From Streptomyces acidiscabies (GTDB lineage Bacteria > Actinomycetota > Actinomycetes > Streptomycetales > Streptomycetaceae), in contig NZ_JAGJBY010000002.1 in the NCBI RefSeq assembly GCF_020010905.1, positions 62,001-126,000 on the forward strand: a stretch of DNA of 64,000 nt, given 5' to 3'. How positions within the stretch are numbered: position 1 is the stretch's first letter; the number at the start of each line of letters is the position of its first letter. Made by a program: the position numbers and the translations under genes. This document shows, in pieces, positions 17,007 through 26,095 of the stretch. The notes beneath the pieces are model-generated. The model was not told the origin of the DNA, made no database searches, and worked only from the letters and a program-made list of their open reading frames with translations.

Positions 17007-18206
17007 GTGCAGCGCCTCTACGACTTCTTCCGCAGGCACCCGACCGGGGTGGACGGCTTCTGGGCCGTGGTCCTCTTCGGGTTCGCCATGGTCACGGAGA
17101 CGGCACGCCACGAGGTCGGGCGCACGGACTCCCTGCCGGTGGTGGTGCCGACGGTCGTCGCGCTGTGCCTGGTGATGACCCTGCGCAGGCGGCTGCCGGA
17201 GGCCATGCTGGTGCTCGCGGCGGTCGCGGGCTGCGCGCAGCTCGTGCTGGGCGTCGGGGTCAACGTGGCGAACTTCGCGATGCTGATGATCGTCTACACG
17301 GTCGCGGCGGTCGGCGCCCGCTGGGCGTCGCGGGTGGCGCTCGCCATGGGCGTGTGCGCGGCGACGGCGGCGCAGCTGCGCTGGCCGGACGACGTGAGCG
17401 AGAGCGCCAACATCGTCACCGTCGTCTTCCTGACCGTGCCGTTCGTCCTCGCGTGGGTGCTGGGCGACTCGATGCGCACCCGGCGCGCGTACCTCGCGCA
17501 GCTGGAGGAGCGCGCCGCCCGTCTGGAGCGCGAGCGCGAGGCGCAGGCGAAGGTCGCCGTCGCCGCCGAGCGTGCGCGCATCGCGCGCGAGCTGCACGAC
17601 GTGGTCGCGCACAACGTGTCCGTGATGGTCGTCCAGGCCGACGGCGCCGCGTACGTCCTGGACGCCGCCCCGGACCAGGCGAAGAAGGCCCTGGAGACCA
17701 TCTCGTCGACCGGCCGCCAGGCGCTCGCGGAGATGCGCCGCCTGCTGGGCGTCCTGCGCACCGGGGAGCACCGGGAGGGCGGCGAGTACGTCCCGCAGCC
17801 GGACGTCGAGCAGATCGAGGACCTGGTCCAGCAGTGCCGGGGTTCGGGGCTGCCCGTCGACTTCAAGGTCGAGGGGACCGCGCGCCCGCTGCCGAGCGGC
17901 GTCGAGCTGACCGCGTACCGCATCGTCCAGGAGGCGCTGACCAACACGCGCAAGCACGGCGGCCCGAACGCGGGCGCCAGCGTGCGGCTGGTCTACTTCG
18001 ACGACGGCCTCGGCCTGCTCGTCGAGGACGACGGCAAGGGCGCCCCGCACGAGCTGTACGAGGAGGGCGGCGCCGACGGGCAGGGGCACGGCCTGATCGG
18101 CATGCGCGAGCGCGTCGGTATGGTCGGCGGGACCCTGGACGCCGGTCCGCGCCCCGGGGGAGGCTTCCGCATCAGCGTGCTGCTCCCGCTCAAACCGGCG
18201 CACTGA
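17007..18206 (+). CDS. sensor histidine kinase, NarX/DesK-like
   Basis: 399 residues. Five or six membrane segments in the first 150 residues, a coiled linker, the HisKA_3 box RIARELHDVVAHNVSVM with the phosphorylated His, then the ATPase domain (VQEALTNTRKHG, LLVEDDGKG, GHGLIGMRERVGMVGG). Signal unknown. A likely -10 element TACGCT at 16994-16999 puts the mRNA start near the GTG, so the transcript may be leaderless. Partner regulator follows 69 bases downstream. Confidence 0.93.
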   Translation: MQRLYDFFRRHPTGVDGFWAVVLFGFAMVTETARHEVGRTDSLPVVVPTVVALCLVMTLRRRLPEAMLVLAAVAGCAQLVLGVGVNVANFAMLMIVYTVAAVGARWASRVALAMGVCAATAAQLRWPDDVSESANIVTVVFLTVPFVLAWVLGDSMRTRRAYLAQLEERAARLEREREAQAKVAVAAERARIARELHDVVAHNVSVMVVQADGAAYVLDAAPDQAKKALETISSTGRQALAEMRRLLGVLRTGEHREGGEYVPQPDVEQIEDLVQQCRGSGLPVDFKVEGTARPLPSGVELTAYRIVQEALTNTRKHGGPNAGASVRLVYFDDGLGLLVEDDGKGAPHELYEEGGADGQGHGLIGMRERVGMVGGTLDAGPRPGGGFRISVLLPLKPAH

Positions 18207-18275
18207 CACGCCCCGCTGACACCTGTCACGAACGCCCGACCCGAACGCATGGACATGGAAACGGAAGAGGACCCG

Positions 18276-18950
18276 ATGGCGATCCGCGTGATGCTCGTCG
18301 ACGACCAGGTGCTGCTGCGCACCGGGTTCCGGATGGTGCTCGCCGCCCAGCCGGACATGGAGGTCGTCGCGGAGGCGGGCGACGGGGTCGAGGCGCTCCA
18401 GGTGGTGCGGTCCACGGAGGTCGACGTCGTCCTCATGGACGTACGGATGCCGAAGCTGGACGGCGTGGAGGCGACCCGGCGCATCTGCGAGGAGCCCGAC
18501 CCGCCGAAGGTGCTCATCCTGACGACGTTCGACCTCGACGAGTACGCGTTCTCCGGGCTGAAGGCGGGCGCCTCCGGGTTCATGCTGAAGGACGTGCCCC
18601 CGGGGGAGCTGCTCGCCGCGATCCGCTCCGTGCACAGCGGTGACGCGGTCGTCGCCCCCTCCACGACCCGCCGCCTCCTCGACCGGTTCGCGCCGATGCT
18701 GCCCAGCTCCGGGCGCGCCCCCGAGCACAAGGAGCTGGAGCGCCTCACGGAGCGCGAGCGCGAGGTGATGATCCTCGTCGCCCAGGGCCTGTCCAACGGG
18801 GAGATCGCCGCCAGACTGGTGCTGTCCGAGGCGACCGTCAAGACGCACGTCGGGCGCATCCTCACCAAGCTGGGCCTGCGCGACCGCGTGCAGGTCGTCG
18901 TCCTCGCCTACGAGACGGGCCTCGTGCGCGCGGGCGGGGGCCACGCCTGA
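18276..18950 (+). CDS. response regulator, NarL/FixJ family
   Basis: 224 residues: receiver domain with DDQ and phospho-acceptor Asp in VVLMDVRMPKLDG, Lys in MLKDVPP, then a LuxR-type HTH (LTEREREVMILVAQGLSNGE to HVGRILTKLGLRDR). Transcription partner of the preceding kinase. Start at ATG 18276 because GAAGAGGACCCG forms a good ribosome site; an earlier in-frame ATG at 18249 is not supported. Confidence 0.94.
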   Translation: MAIRVMLVDDQVLLRTGFRMVLAAQPDMEVVAEAGDGVEALQVVRSTEVDVVLMDVRMPKLDGVEATRRICEEPDPPKVLILTTFDLDEYAFSGLKAGASGFMLKDVPPGELLAAIRSVHSGDAVVAPSTTRRLLDRFAPMLPSSGRAPEHKELERLTEREREVMILVAQGLSNGEIAARLVLSEATVKTHVGRILTKLGLRDRVQVVVLAYETGLVRAGGGHA

Positions 18951-18969
18951 GGGCGCTGCCCTCTGGCGT

Positions 18970-20067
18970 CTAGCGGAGGATGCCCTCCAGGAAGTCGCTG
19001 CCCAGGCGGGCCACCAGGGCGACGTCCAGCTGGTGCAGGACGTATCTGCCGCGCCGGCGGGTCGTGATGAGGCCGGCCTTCTTGAGGGCGGCGAGGTGGC
19101 GGGAGATCTCCGGCGCGGACATGGTGTGGATCCGGGCGAGTTCGGTCGTCGTGTACGCGCTGCGCGCGAGGTTGCGGCACAGCTGCATGCGGACGGGGTG
19201 GGACAGCGCGTTCATCCGCAGGGTGAGCAGCTCGACCGAGGGCACCGAGTCGGGGGCCGGGGAGTGGGCGGGGTAGTGCAGCAGGGGGCGCCAGCCCTCG
19301 CGGTGCAGGACGTTCAGGTGCGGGCGGCCCAGGCTCGTCGGGATCAGCAGCAGACCGGCGTCCCGCGCGGACGTACGGCTCTCGACGAGCTTGTCGACGA
19401 CGATCCGCCCGCGCGCCTCGTCGAGCCGTACGGCGGGGGAGACCGCGGCGAGCGCCTCCGCGGGCCCGCGCCGGTGCAGGATCTGCGTCTTGTGCCGGGC
19501 GTCGGCGGCGAGCTGGTGGCTCAGCCGCTCCCAGGTCTCCGCGAAGAACGCCTCGTCGCAGTCCTCCAGGAAGCGCCGCAGCCACGCGCGCATGCCGAGC
19601 GGGTCGTCGAGCAGCCGGCGCGCGAACGCGAGCTGCCGGGGCCCGCGCGAGGCGGCCAGGTCCAGGACGCGGGTCCGCAGGACGGGGTCCGCGAGGACGC
19701 CCGGCGCCGGGCAGTCGCACGAGGGGCACGCGAACTCCAGCGCCGCGTCCACGAACTGGTCGTCCGACAGCTTGTCCAGCAGCGTCAGATCCTCGGCGAG
19801 GGTCTCCCCGGGGAGCGCGCCCGGGACGCCCGCGCAGGCGAGGAACAGGTCCGAGAACACCGTCCGCCACAGGAAGTCCGCCTCGCACATCCGGTCGGCC
19901 AGATGCGGATCGAGCGCCGCGAGGACGCTCCCCGTCCACCCCTGGATGCCCGGGTGGTGCCCCGGCTCCGACAGGGCGTGCAGCGCCATGCCGAGCTCGG
20001 CCAGCGGCGACGGGACGAAGGCCACCTGCTCGGGCCGGACCCCGGCGAAGTCGATGCTCACGCTCAT
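18970..20067 (-). CDS. ArsR-like winged-helix regulator with large N-terminal domain
   Basis: 365 residues. The last 80 form a winged-helix HTH of ArsR type (LTLRMNALSHPVRMQLCRNL, TTTELARIHTMSAPEISRHL, AALKKAGLITTRRRGRYVLH); the first 280 are an alpha-helical domain seen in DUF5937 regulators that may sense a ligand. CPSCDC near residue 115 could bind metal. Lies 53 bases downstream of a PLP lyase gene with a perfect inverted repeat between them, so autoregulation is plausible. Convergent with the response regulator. Confidence 0.85.
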   Translation of the reverse strand: MSVSIDFAGVRPEQVAFVPSPLAELGMALHALSEPGHHPGIQGWTGSVLAALDPHLADRMCEADFLWRTVFSDLFLACAGVPGALPGETLAEDLTLLDKLSDDQFVDAALEFACPSCDCPAPGVLADPVLRTRVLDLAASRGPRQLAFARRLLDDPLGMRAWLRRFLEDCDEAFFAETWERLSHQLAADARHKTQILHRRGPAEALAAVSPAVRLDEARGRIVVDKLVESRTSARDAGLLLIPTSLGRPHLNVLHREGWRPLLHYPAHSPAPDSVPSVELLTLRMNALSHPVRMQLCRNLARSAYTTTELARIHTMSAPEISRHLAALKKAGLITTRRRGRYVLHQLDVALVARLGSDFLEGILR

Positions 20068-20100
20068 GCGCCCATGGTGCACCCCACCACTGACAACGCC

Positions 20101-20131
20101 CCGCCGATTGACGCCGACCGTCAATCGGCGG
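20101..20131. promoter_or_regulatory. perfect 13-bp inverted repeat, candidate operator
   Basis: Arms 20101-20113 and 20119-20131 with a 5-base spacer. It spans the stop codon of the upstream lyase gene and ends 34 bases before the ArsR-like start; the arms contain TTGACG, so it could cover a -35 element. Position and symmetry suit an autoregulatory operator; a transcription-stop hairpin is the alternative. Confidence 0.55.
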
Positions 20132-21296
20132 CCCCCTCGGGCAGCCGCGCCACGAACTCGGCGACCGCCCGCTTCACGTCCTCCACGCCCCACGCGAGGC
20201 CCGCCTCCCGCACGGAGACCTCCGTGTACGACAGCCCGGGCCCCTTCTCGTCCCAGGGCGACGCGAACAGGAGCGTGCCGGTCTCCTCGGACTGACGCAC
20301 CGCCGCCTCCGAGAGGGTGTCCGGGCCGTACGGCAGCCAGAGCTGGAACTCGTGGGTGTGCGGCACCCGCGGGTGCACGCGGAACCAGGGCACCCCCGCC
20401 TGCGTGAACCCCTCCCGCAGGGCGTCGGCCACCACGCGCGCGTGGGTGACGTACTCCGGCAGCCGGGGCAGCTCGCGGTCGAGGCCCGCCAGCGCGGTGA
20501 GGGCGGCGGGGAACTGGTGGAAGAGCGTGCCGCCGTAGCGGTGGCGCCACGCCCCGGCCTCCGAGACCAGCGTCTGCGGGCCCGCGAGGACGGCGCCGCT
20601 CAGCCCGTCGAGGGACTTGTACAGGGACACGTACACGCTGTCCGCGAGGGCGGCGATCTCCTCCAGGGGGCGGCCGAAGTGGGTGACCGACTCCCACAGG
20701 CGCGCGCCGTCGAAGTGCACCACCGCGTCGCGCTCGCGCGCGGCGGCCACTGTCGCCGTCAGCTCCTCCCAGGACGGCAGCACGAACCCGGCGTCCCGCA
20801 GGGGCAGTTCCAGCGCGAGCGTCCCGAAGGGCTCCTCAGCCTCGCGCACCTCCTGCGCCGTCGGCAGCCGGGGCTCGTCCGTCAGGTGCACCGGCCGCAG
20901 CCCGGTGACCTGGCTGAGCGCGTCCCGCTCGTGCACCTCCAGGTGGGCCAGCGGATGCACGGCCACCGAGCGCACGCCGGTACGCCCCGCCCAGCACCGC
21001 AGCGCGACCTGCTGGGCCATCGTGCCGGTCGGGAAGAACACGGCGGCCTCCATGCCCAGCAGCCCCGCGATCCGCTTCTCCAGGGCGGTCACGACGCCGT
21101 TGCCGTACACGTCCGCGCGCTCGTCGAGGTCGTACCCCTCGGCCGCCTCCTGGAGATGCGCCATGCGCTCGCGCAGGGAGGCCCGGGACAGGGGGCGGGA
21201 CAGGACGTGTACGGCTTCGCGCTGGGCCGTCGTGCGCCGCTCGCGCAGCTGCTCGGCGGGGGACTCGTCGGCCTGGTGGCCTGGCGTGGAGGTCAT
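20121..21296 (-). CDS. PLP-dependent beta-eliminating lyase (threonine aldolase-like)
   Basis: 391 residues of the fold-type I aldolase family: YGNGVVTALEKRIAGLLG, FFPTGTMAQQVALR, HFDGARLWES with the PLP Asp, and the Schiff-base Lys in YVSLYKSLDGLSGAVL. Family members split L-threonine or other beta-hydroxy amino acids, or eliminate from beta carbon; the substrate here is not clear. The long N-terminal 45 residues precede the normal core. Upstream of an ArsR-like gene on the same strand. Confidence 0.85.
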   Translation of the reverse strand: MTSTPGHQADESPAEQLRERRTTAQREAVHVLSRPLSRASLRERMAHLQEAAEGYDLDERADVYGNGVVTALEKRIAGLLGMEAAVFFPTGTMAQQVALRCWAGRTGVRSVAVHPLAHLEVHERDALSQVTGLRPVHLTDEPRLPTAQEVREAEEPFGTLALELPLRDAGFVLPSWEELTATVAAARERDAVVHFDGARLWESVTHFGRPLEEIAALADSVYVSLYKSLDGLSGAVLAGPQTLVSEAGAWRHRYGGTLFHQFPAALTALAGLDRELPRLPEYVTHARVVADALREGFTQAGVPWFRVHPRVPHTHEFQLWLPYGPDTLSEAAVRQSEETGTLLFASPWDEKGPGLSYTEVSVREAGLAWGVEDVKRAVAEFVARLPEGAAD

Positions 21297-21444
21297 GCCC
21301 GGATCATGCCGTGCGACGGCGTGTGCGGGCATCCGCAATATGCACAGCCTGTGGACAACCGGCCGCCCCGGAACAGATCGCGTTAACATGACGAGAAATC
21401 GTCCGGTACCCAGATGCGGACTGGAACGGGAAGGCCGCCGTCGC

Positions 21445-22389
21445 GTGACTACAGTGCACCAGCCAGACCCAAGAGACCGCCCCGCGCGGCTCACCGTCGG
21501 CGTCGTCGGCGCCGGCCGGGTGGGCCCCGCCCTCGCCGCGTCCCTCCAGCTCGCCGGACACCGCCCGGTGGCCGTCTCCGGCGTCTCCGACGCCTCGCGG
21601 GGGCGCGCGGCCCTCATGCTGCCGGACGTGCCCCTGACGACCCCCGAGGACGTCCTGAGCCGCGCCGACCTGGTCCTGCTGACCGTCCCGGACGACGCGC
21701 TGCCCGCCCTCGTGCAGGGCCTCGCCGACACCGGCGCGGTCCGCCCCGGCCAGCTCATCGCGCACACCTCGGGGCGCTACGGGGCACGGGTCCTCGACCC
21801 CGCCCTGCGCGCGGGCGCCCTGCCGCTCGCCCTGCACCCGGCGATGACGTTCACCGGCACGCCGGTCGACGTCCAGCGCCTCGCCGGCTGCTCCTTCGGC
21901 GTCACCGCCCCCGACGAACTGCGCCTCGCCGCCGAGGCCCTCGTCATCGAGATGGGCGGCGAACCCGAGTGGATCGCCGAGGAGAACCGCCCGCTCTACC
22001 ACGCGGCCCTCGCGCTGGGCGCCAACCACCTCGTCACGCTGGTCGCCCAGTCCATGGAGCTGCTGCGCGAGGCGGGCGTCGAGGCGCCCGACCGGATGCT
22101 CGGCCCGCTCCTGGGCGCCGCCCTGGACAACGCGCTGCGCTCCGGCGACGCCGCCCTCACCGGGCCGGTCGCGCGCGGGGACGCGGGCACGGTCGCCGCG
22201 CACGTCGGGGAGCTGCGCAAGCACGCGCCCCAGACCGTCGCCGGCTACCTCGCGATGGCCCGCGCCACCGCCGACCGCGCGCTCGCGCACGGCCTGCTGA
22301 AGCCGGAGCTGGCGCAGGACCTTCTCGGGGTGCTGGCAGGCGGCGTCGGCCCGAACGGCACGCCCGGCACCGAAGGAGACGCCCGATGA
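21445..22389 (+). CDS. DUF2520 Rossmann protein of the pantothenate cluster
   Basis: 314 residues: an NAD(P) Rossmann start (LTVGVVGAGRVGPALAASLQ), a middle with LHPAMTFTG and a C-terminal helical DUF2520 domain (LGANHLVTLVAQSMELLREAG). The layout resembles ketopantoate and pyrroline-carboxylate reductases. It is translationally coupled to panC (ATGA), as in mycobacteria, so a ketopantoate-reductase role is an inference from fold and context. GTG start after GGGAAGG. Confidence 0.85.
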   Translation: MTTVHQPDPRDRPARLTVGVVGAGRVGPALAASLQLAGHRPVAVSGVSDASRGRAALMLPDVPLTTPEDVLSRADLVLLTVPDDALPALVQGLADTGAVRPGQLIAHTSGRYGARVLDPALRAGALPLALHPAMTFTGTPVDVQRLAGCSFGVTAPDELRLAAEALVIEMGGEPEWIAEENRPLYHAALALGANHLVTLVAQSMELLREAGVEAPDRMLGPLLGAALDNALRSGDAALTGPVARGDAGTVAAHVGELRKHAPQTVAGYLAMARATADRALAHGLLKPELAQDLLGVLAGGVGPNGTPGTEGDAR

Positions 22390-23369
22390 GCCTCGCCCTG
22401 CTGCGCACCGCCGCGGAACTGGACGCCCGCGCCCGTACGCGTGCCGTCGTCATGACCATGGGCGCCCTCCACGACGGCCACGCCACCCTCGTCCGCGCCG
22501 CGCGCGAGATCGCCGGACCGGACGGCGAGGTCGTCGTCACCGTCTTCGTCAACCCTCTCCAGTTCGGCAAGGGCGAGGACCTCGACCGCTACCCGCGCAC
22601 CCTGGACGCCGACCTGAAGATCGCCGAGGAGGCCGGCGCGGACGCCGTGTTCGCGCCCTTTGCCGACGAGGTCTACCCGGGCGGCGAACCCCAGGTCCGC
22701 ATTAGCGCGGGACCCATGGGCGAGCGCCTCGAAGGCGCCGTACGCCCGGGGCACTTCGACGGCATGCTGACGGTCGTCGCGAAGCTCCTGCACCTCACGC
22801 GCCCAGGCGTCGCGCTGTTCGGCCAGAAGGACGCCCAGCAGCTCGCCCTGATCCGGCGCATGGTGCGCGACCTGAACTTCGGCGTGGAGATCGTCGCCGT
22901 CCCGACGGTCCGCGAGGACGACGGCTTCGCCCTCTCCAGCCGCAACCGCTACCTCTCGCCCCAGGAGCGCCGCACCGGACTCGCCCTCTCGCGCGCGCTG
23001 TTCGCGGGCCGCGACCGGCACGCCGCGCAGGAAGCCTTGCGCGCCCGCGCGCGGGAGGTGCCCGCCACCCAGGCGCGCGCACAGGCGCTGAGCGCGATCG
23101 GCGAGTCCCGCGCGGCGGCCGACACGCACGCCGTCGCCCAGGCCGCCGCAGGCGCCGCGGGCATCCGCGCCGCCGCGCGCACGGTGCTCGACGAGGCCGC
23201 CCGCTTCGATCCACCGCTCGCGCTGGACTACCTCGCACTCGTCGACCCCGCCGACTTCACGGAGATCGGGGACGACTTCACCGGCGAGGCCGTCCTCGCC
23301 GTCGCCGCCCGGGTGGGGACGACCCGGCTGATCGACAACCTCCCGCTGACCTTCGGAGCCGCCTCGTGA
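22386..23369 (+). CDS. panC: pantothenate synthetase
   Basis: Joins pantoate and beta-alanine using ATP to make pantothenate. 327 residues, slightly longer than the usual 280-310 because of an Ala/Arg-rich insert around 215-260. Visible motifs: TMGALHDGHATLVRAAR (HxGH), TVFVNPLQFGKGEDLDRYPR, GHFDGMLTVVAKLL, FGQKDAQQLALIRRMVRDL and REDDGFALSSRN. Coupled on both sides by 4-base overlaps. No panB or panD is in the window. Confidence 0.95.
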   Translation: MSLALLRTAAELDARARTRAVVMTMGALHDGHATLVRAAREIAGPDGEVVVTVFVNPLQFGKGEDLDRYPRTLDADLKIAEEAGADAVFAPFADEVYPGGEPQVRISAGPMGERLEGAVRPGHFDGMLTVVAKLLHLTRPGVALFGQKDAQQLALIRRMVRDLNFGVEIVAVPTVREDDGFALSSRNRYLSPQERRTGLALSRALFAGRDRHAAQEALRARAREVPATQARAQALSAIGESRAAADTHAVAQAAAGAAGIRAAARTVLDEAARFDPPLALDYLALVDPADFTEIGDDFTGEAVLAVAARVGTTRLIDNLPLTFGAAS

Positions 23370-25102
23370 GCACCACAGGCATACGCCCGCCCGCCGCCCA
23401 CCTCCCCCGCCTGCACGCACCCGCGCCGGGCTGGTCGATCGCCGCCGACGTCGTGGTCATCGGCTCCGGCGTGGCCGGCCTGACCGCGGCCCTGCGCTGC
23501 GAGGCCGCAGGGCTCAACACGGTCGTCGTCACCAAGGCCCGCCTCGACGACGGCTCCACGCGCTGGGCGCAGGGCGGCATAGCGGCGGCCCTCGGGGAGG
23601 GCGACACCCCCGAGCAGCACCTCGACGACACCCTCGTCGCCGGCGCGGGCCTGTGCGACGAGGACGCCGTACGCATCCTTGTCACCGAGGGCCCCGACGC
23701 CGTACGGCGGCTCATCGCGACCGGCGCGCACTTCGACGAGTCCGCCGAAGGCGACCTGGAACTCACACGTGAGGGCGGCCACCACCGCCGCCGCATCGTG
23801 CACGCGGGAGGTGACGCGACCGGAGCGGAGGTCTCCCGCGCGCTCGTCGAGGCCGTCCGCGCGCGCGGGATGCGCACCGTCGAGAACGCGCTCGCCCTGG
23901 ACCTCCTGACCGACGCGGACGGCCGCACGGCGGGTGTGACCCTGCACGTGATGGGCGAGGGCCAGCACGACGGCGTGGGAGCCGTCCACGCACCCGCCGT
24001 GGTCCTCGCGACCGGCGGCATCGGCCAGGTGTTCTCCGCGACGACCAACCCGTCCGTGGCGACCGGCGACGGCGTCGCACTCGCCCTGCGCGCGGGTGCG
24101 GAGGTCAGCGACCTGGAGTTCGTCCAGTTCCACCCGACGGTGCTGTTCCTCGGCGCCGACGCGGAGGGACAGCAGCCCCTCGTCTCCGAGGCCGTACGCG
24201 GCGAGGGAGCGCACCTGGTCGACGCGGACGGCGTGCGCTTCATGACCGGCCAGCACGAACTGGGGGAGCTGGCACCCCGGGACATCGTCGCCAAGGGCAT
24301 CATGCGGCGCATGCAGGAACTCGGCGCCGAGCACATGTACCTCGACGCCCGGCACTTCGGCGCGGACATGTGGGAGCACCGCTTCCCGACGATCCTGGCC
24401 GCCTGCCGCGCGCACGGCATCGACCCCGTCCAGGAGCCGATCCCGGTCGCCCCGGCCGCGCACCACGCCTCCGGCGGCGTGCGCACCGACTCCCGGGGCC
24501 GCACGACCGTACCGGGCCTGTACGCGTGCGGAGAGGTCGCCTGCACCGGCGTCCACGGCGCCAACCGGCTCGCCTCCAACTCCCTCCTGGAGGGCCTGGT
24601 CTACGCCGAGCGCATCGCCGCCGACATCGCCGAGGACCTCGCGCAGACCGGCCCCCACGCGCGCGTGCCCGCCCCCGTCGAGACCCCGCAGACCCCCGCG
24701 CACCCCCTCCTCGCACCCGAGGAGCGGTTCGCGATCCAGCGGATCATGAGCGACGGCGCCGGTGTGCTGCGCTCCGCCGCCTCCCTGGAGCAGGCCGCCG
24801 ACCGGCTCGACGCGCTCCACGCGCACGCGCGGGACGCTCTCGACGAGAACGGCAAGACCGCCGAACCCGGCGTCGACACCTGGGAGGCCACCAACCTCCT
24901 GTGCGTCGCCCGCGTCCTGGTCGCCGCCGCGCGCCTGCGCGAGGAGACCCGCGGCTGCCACTGGCGCGAGGACCACGCCGACCGCGACGACGACGCCTGG
25001 CGCCGCCACATCGTCGTACGGCTGAACCCGGACCGCTCGCTCGCCGTGCACCCCACGGACACCGCCGACTTCCCCCCGACCCAGCGCCCCCAGGAGCAGT
25101 GA
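23366..25102 (+). CDS. nadB: L-aspartate oxidase
   Basis: FAD enzyme that oxidises L-aspartate to iminoaspartate, first step of de novo NAD synthesis. 578 residues. FAD loop VVVIGSGVAGLTAALR, TRWAQGGIAAAL, the active region EFVQFHPT and RGEGAHLVDADG, and HHASGGVRTDSRGRT are as in the family. GTG overlaps the panC stop (GTGA). nadA, the quinolinate synthase partner, is not here, so it must be encoded elsewhere. Confidence 0.95.
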   Translation: MSTTGIRPPAAHLPRLHAPAPGWSIAADVVVIGSGVAGLTAALRCEAAGLNTVVVTKARLDDGSTRWAQGGIAAALGEGDTPEQHLDDTLVAGAGLCDEDAVRILVTEGPDAVRRLIATGAHFDESAEGDLELTREGGHHRRRIVHAGGDATGAEVSRALVEAVRARGMRTVENALALDLLTDADGRTAGVTLHVMGEGQHDGVGAVHAPAVVLATGGIGQVFSATTNPSVATGDGVALALRAGAEVSDLEFVQFHPTVLFLGADAEGQQPLVSEAVRGEGAHLVDADGVRFMTGQHELGELAPRDIVAKGIMRRMQELGAEHMYLDARHFGADMWEHRFPTILAACRAHGIDPVQEPIPVAPAAHHASGGVRTDSRGRTTVPGLYACGEVACTGVHGANRLASNSLLEGLVYAERIAADIAEDLAQTGPHARVPAPVETPQTPAHPLLAPEERFAIQRIMSDGAGVLRSAASLEQAADRLDALHAHARDALDENGKTAEPGVDTWEATNLLCVARVLVAAARLREETRGCHWREDHADRDDDAWRRHIVVRLNPDRSLAVHPTDTADFPPTQRPQEQ

Positions 25103-25107
25103 CCGAA

Positions 25108-26091
25108 GTGAGCAACGACCTTCCCCTCGTAGAGAACGGCGGCTGCGGTGACGGCTGCGCGTGCGCGGCCGAGGGCGACGCCGAGTACGCCGAGTACCTG
25201 GAGTGCGGGCTCGACCCCGCGCTCGCCGCGCTGCTCACCAATGCGGGGCTCGACCCCGTCGAGGTCGAGGACATCGCGAACGTGGCGATCCAGGAGGACC
25301 TCGCGCACGGCGTGGACGTGACGACCGTCGCGACCATCCCCGAGGAGGCCGTCTCCACCGCCGACTTCGTCGCGCGCGAGGCGGGCGTCGTCGCGGGCCT
25401 GAGGGTCGCCGAGGCCGTCGTCTCCATCGTCTGCACGGACGAGTTCGAGGTCGAGCGGCACGTCGAGGACGGCGACCGGGTCGAGGCCGGGCAGACGCTG
25501 CTGTCGGTCACCTCGCGCACGCGCGATCTGCTCACCGCCGAGCGCAGCGCCCTCAACCTGCTGTGCCGGCTGTCCGGGATCGCGACCGCCACGCGCGCGT
25601 GGGCCGACGCGCTGGAGGGCACGCAGGCGCGTGTCCGCGACACCCGCAAGACGACGCCGGGGCTGCGGGCCCTGGAGAAGTTCGCCGTGCGCTGCGGCGG
25701 GGGCGTCAACCACCGCATGTCGCTCTCCGACGCCGCGCTGGTGAAGGACAACCACGTCGTGGCCGCCGGGGGCGTCTCGCAGGCGTTCAAGGCCGTCCGC
25801 GAGGCCTTCCCCGACGTCCCCGTCGAGGTCGAGGTCGACACCCTCCACCAGCTGCGCGAAGTCGTCGACGCGGGCGCCGACCTCATCCTGCTCGACAACT
25901 TCACGCCCGGTGAGTGCGAGGAGGCCGTCGGGATCGTCGGCGGGCGGGCGCTGCTCGAAGCGTCCGGGCGGCTCACGCTCGACAACGCGCGCGCGTACGC
26001 CGGCACCGGGGTCGACTTCCTCGCCGTCGGGGCGCTCACCCACTCCTCGCCGATCCTCGACATCGGCCTCGACCTGCGTGAGGCGGAGTGA
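25108..26091 (+). CDS. nadC: nicotinate-nucleotide pyrophosphorylase (quinolinate PRTase)
   Basis: Converts quinolinate and PRPP to nicotinate mononucleotide. 327 residues. Core motifs: EDLAHGVDVTTVATIP, ERSALNLLCRLSGIAT, RVRDTRKTTPGLRALEKFAV, GGGVNHRMSLSDAALVKDNH and EVEVDTLHQLRE. An N-terminal extension of about 40 residues contains CGDGCAC, a cysteine cluster not needed by the fold. GTG 25108 is preferred (AGGAG 11 bases upstream); GTG 25099 overlaps the nadB stop but lies on the ribosome site. Confidence 0.95.
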   Translation: MSNDLPLVENGGCGDGCACAAEGDAEYAEYLECGLDPALAALLTNAGLDPVEVEDIANVAIQEDLAHGVDVTTVATIPEEAVSTADFVAREAGVVAGLRVAEAVVSIVCTDEFEVERHVEDGDRVEAGQTLLSVTSRTRDLLTAERSALNLLCRLSGIATATRAWADALEGTQARVRDTRKTTPGLRALEKFAVRCGGGVNHRMSLSDAALVKDNHVVAAGGVSQAFKAVREAFPDVPVEVEVDTLHQLREVVDAGADLILLDNFTPGECEEAVGIVGGRALLEASGRLTLDNARAYAGTGVDFLAVGALTHSSPILDIGLDLREAE

Positions 26092-26095
26092 AGCG

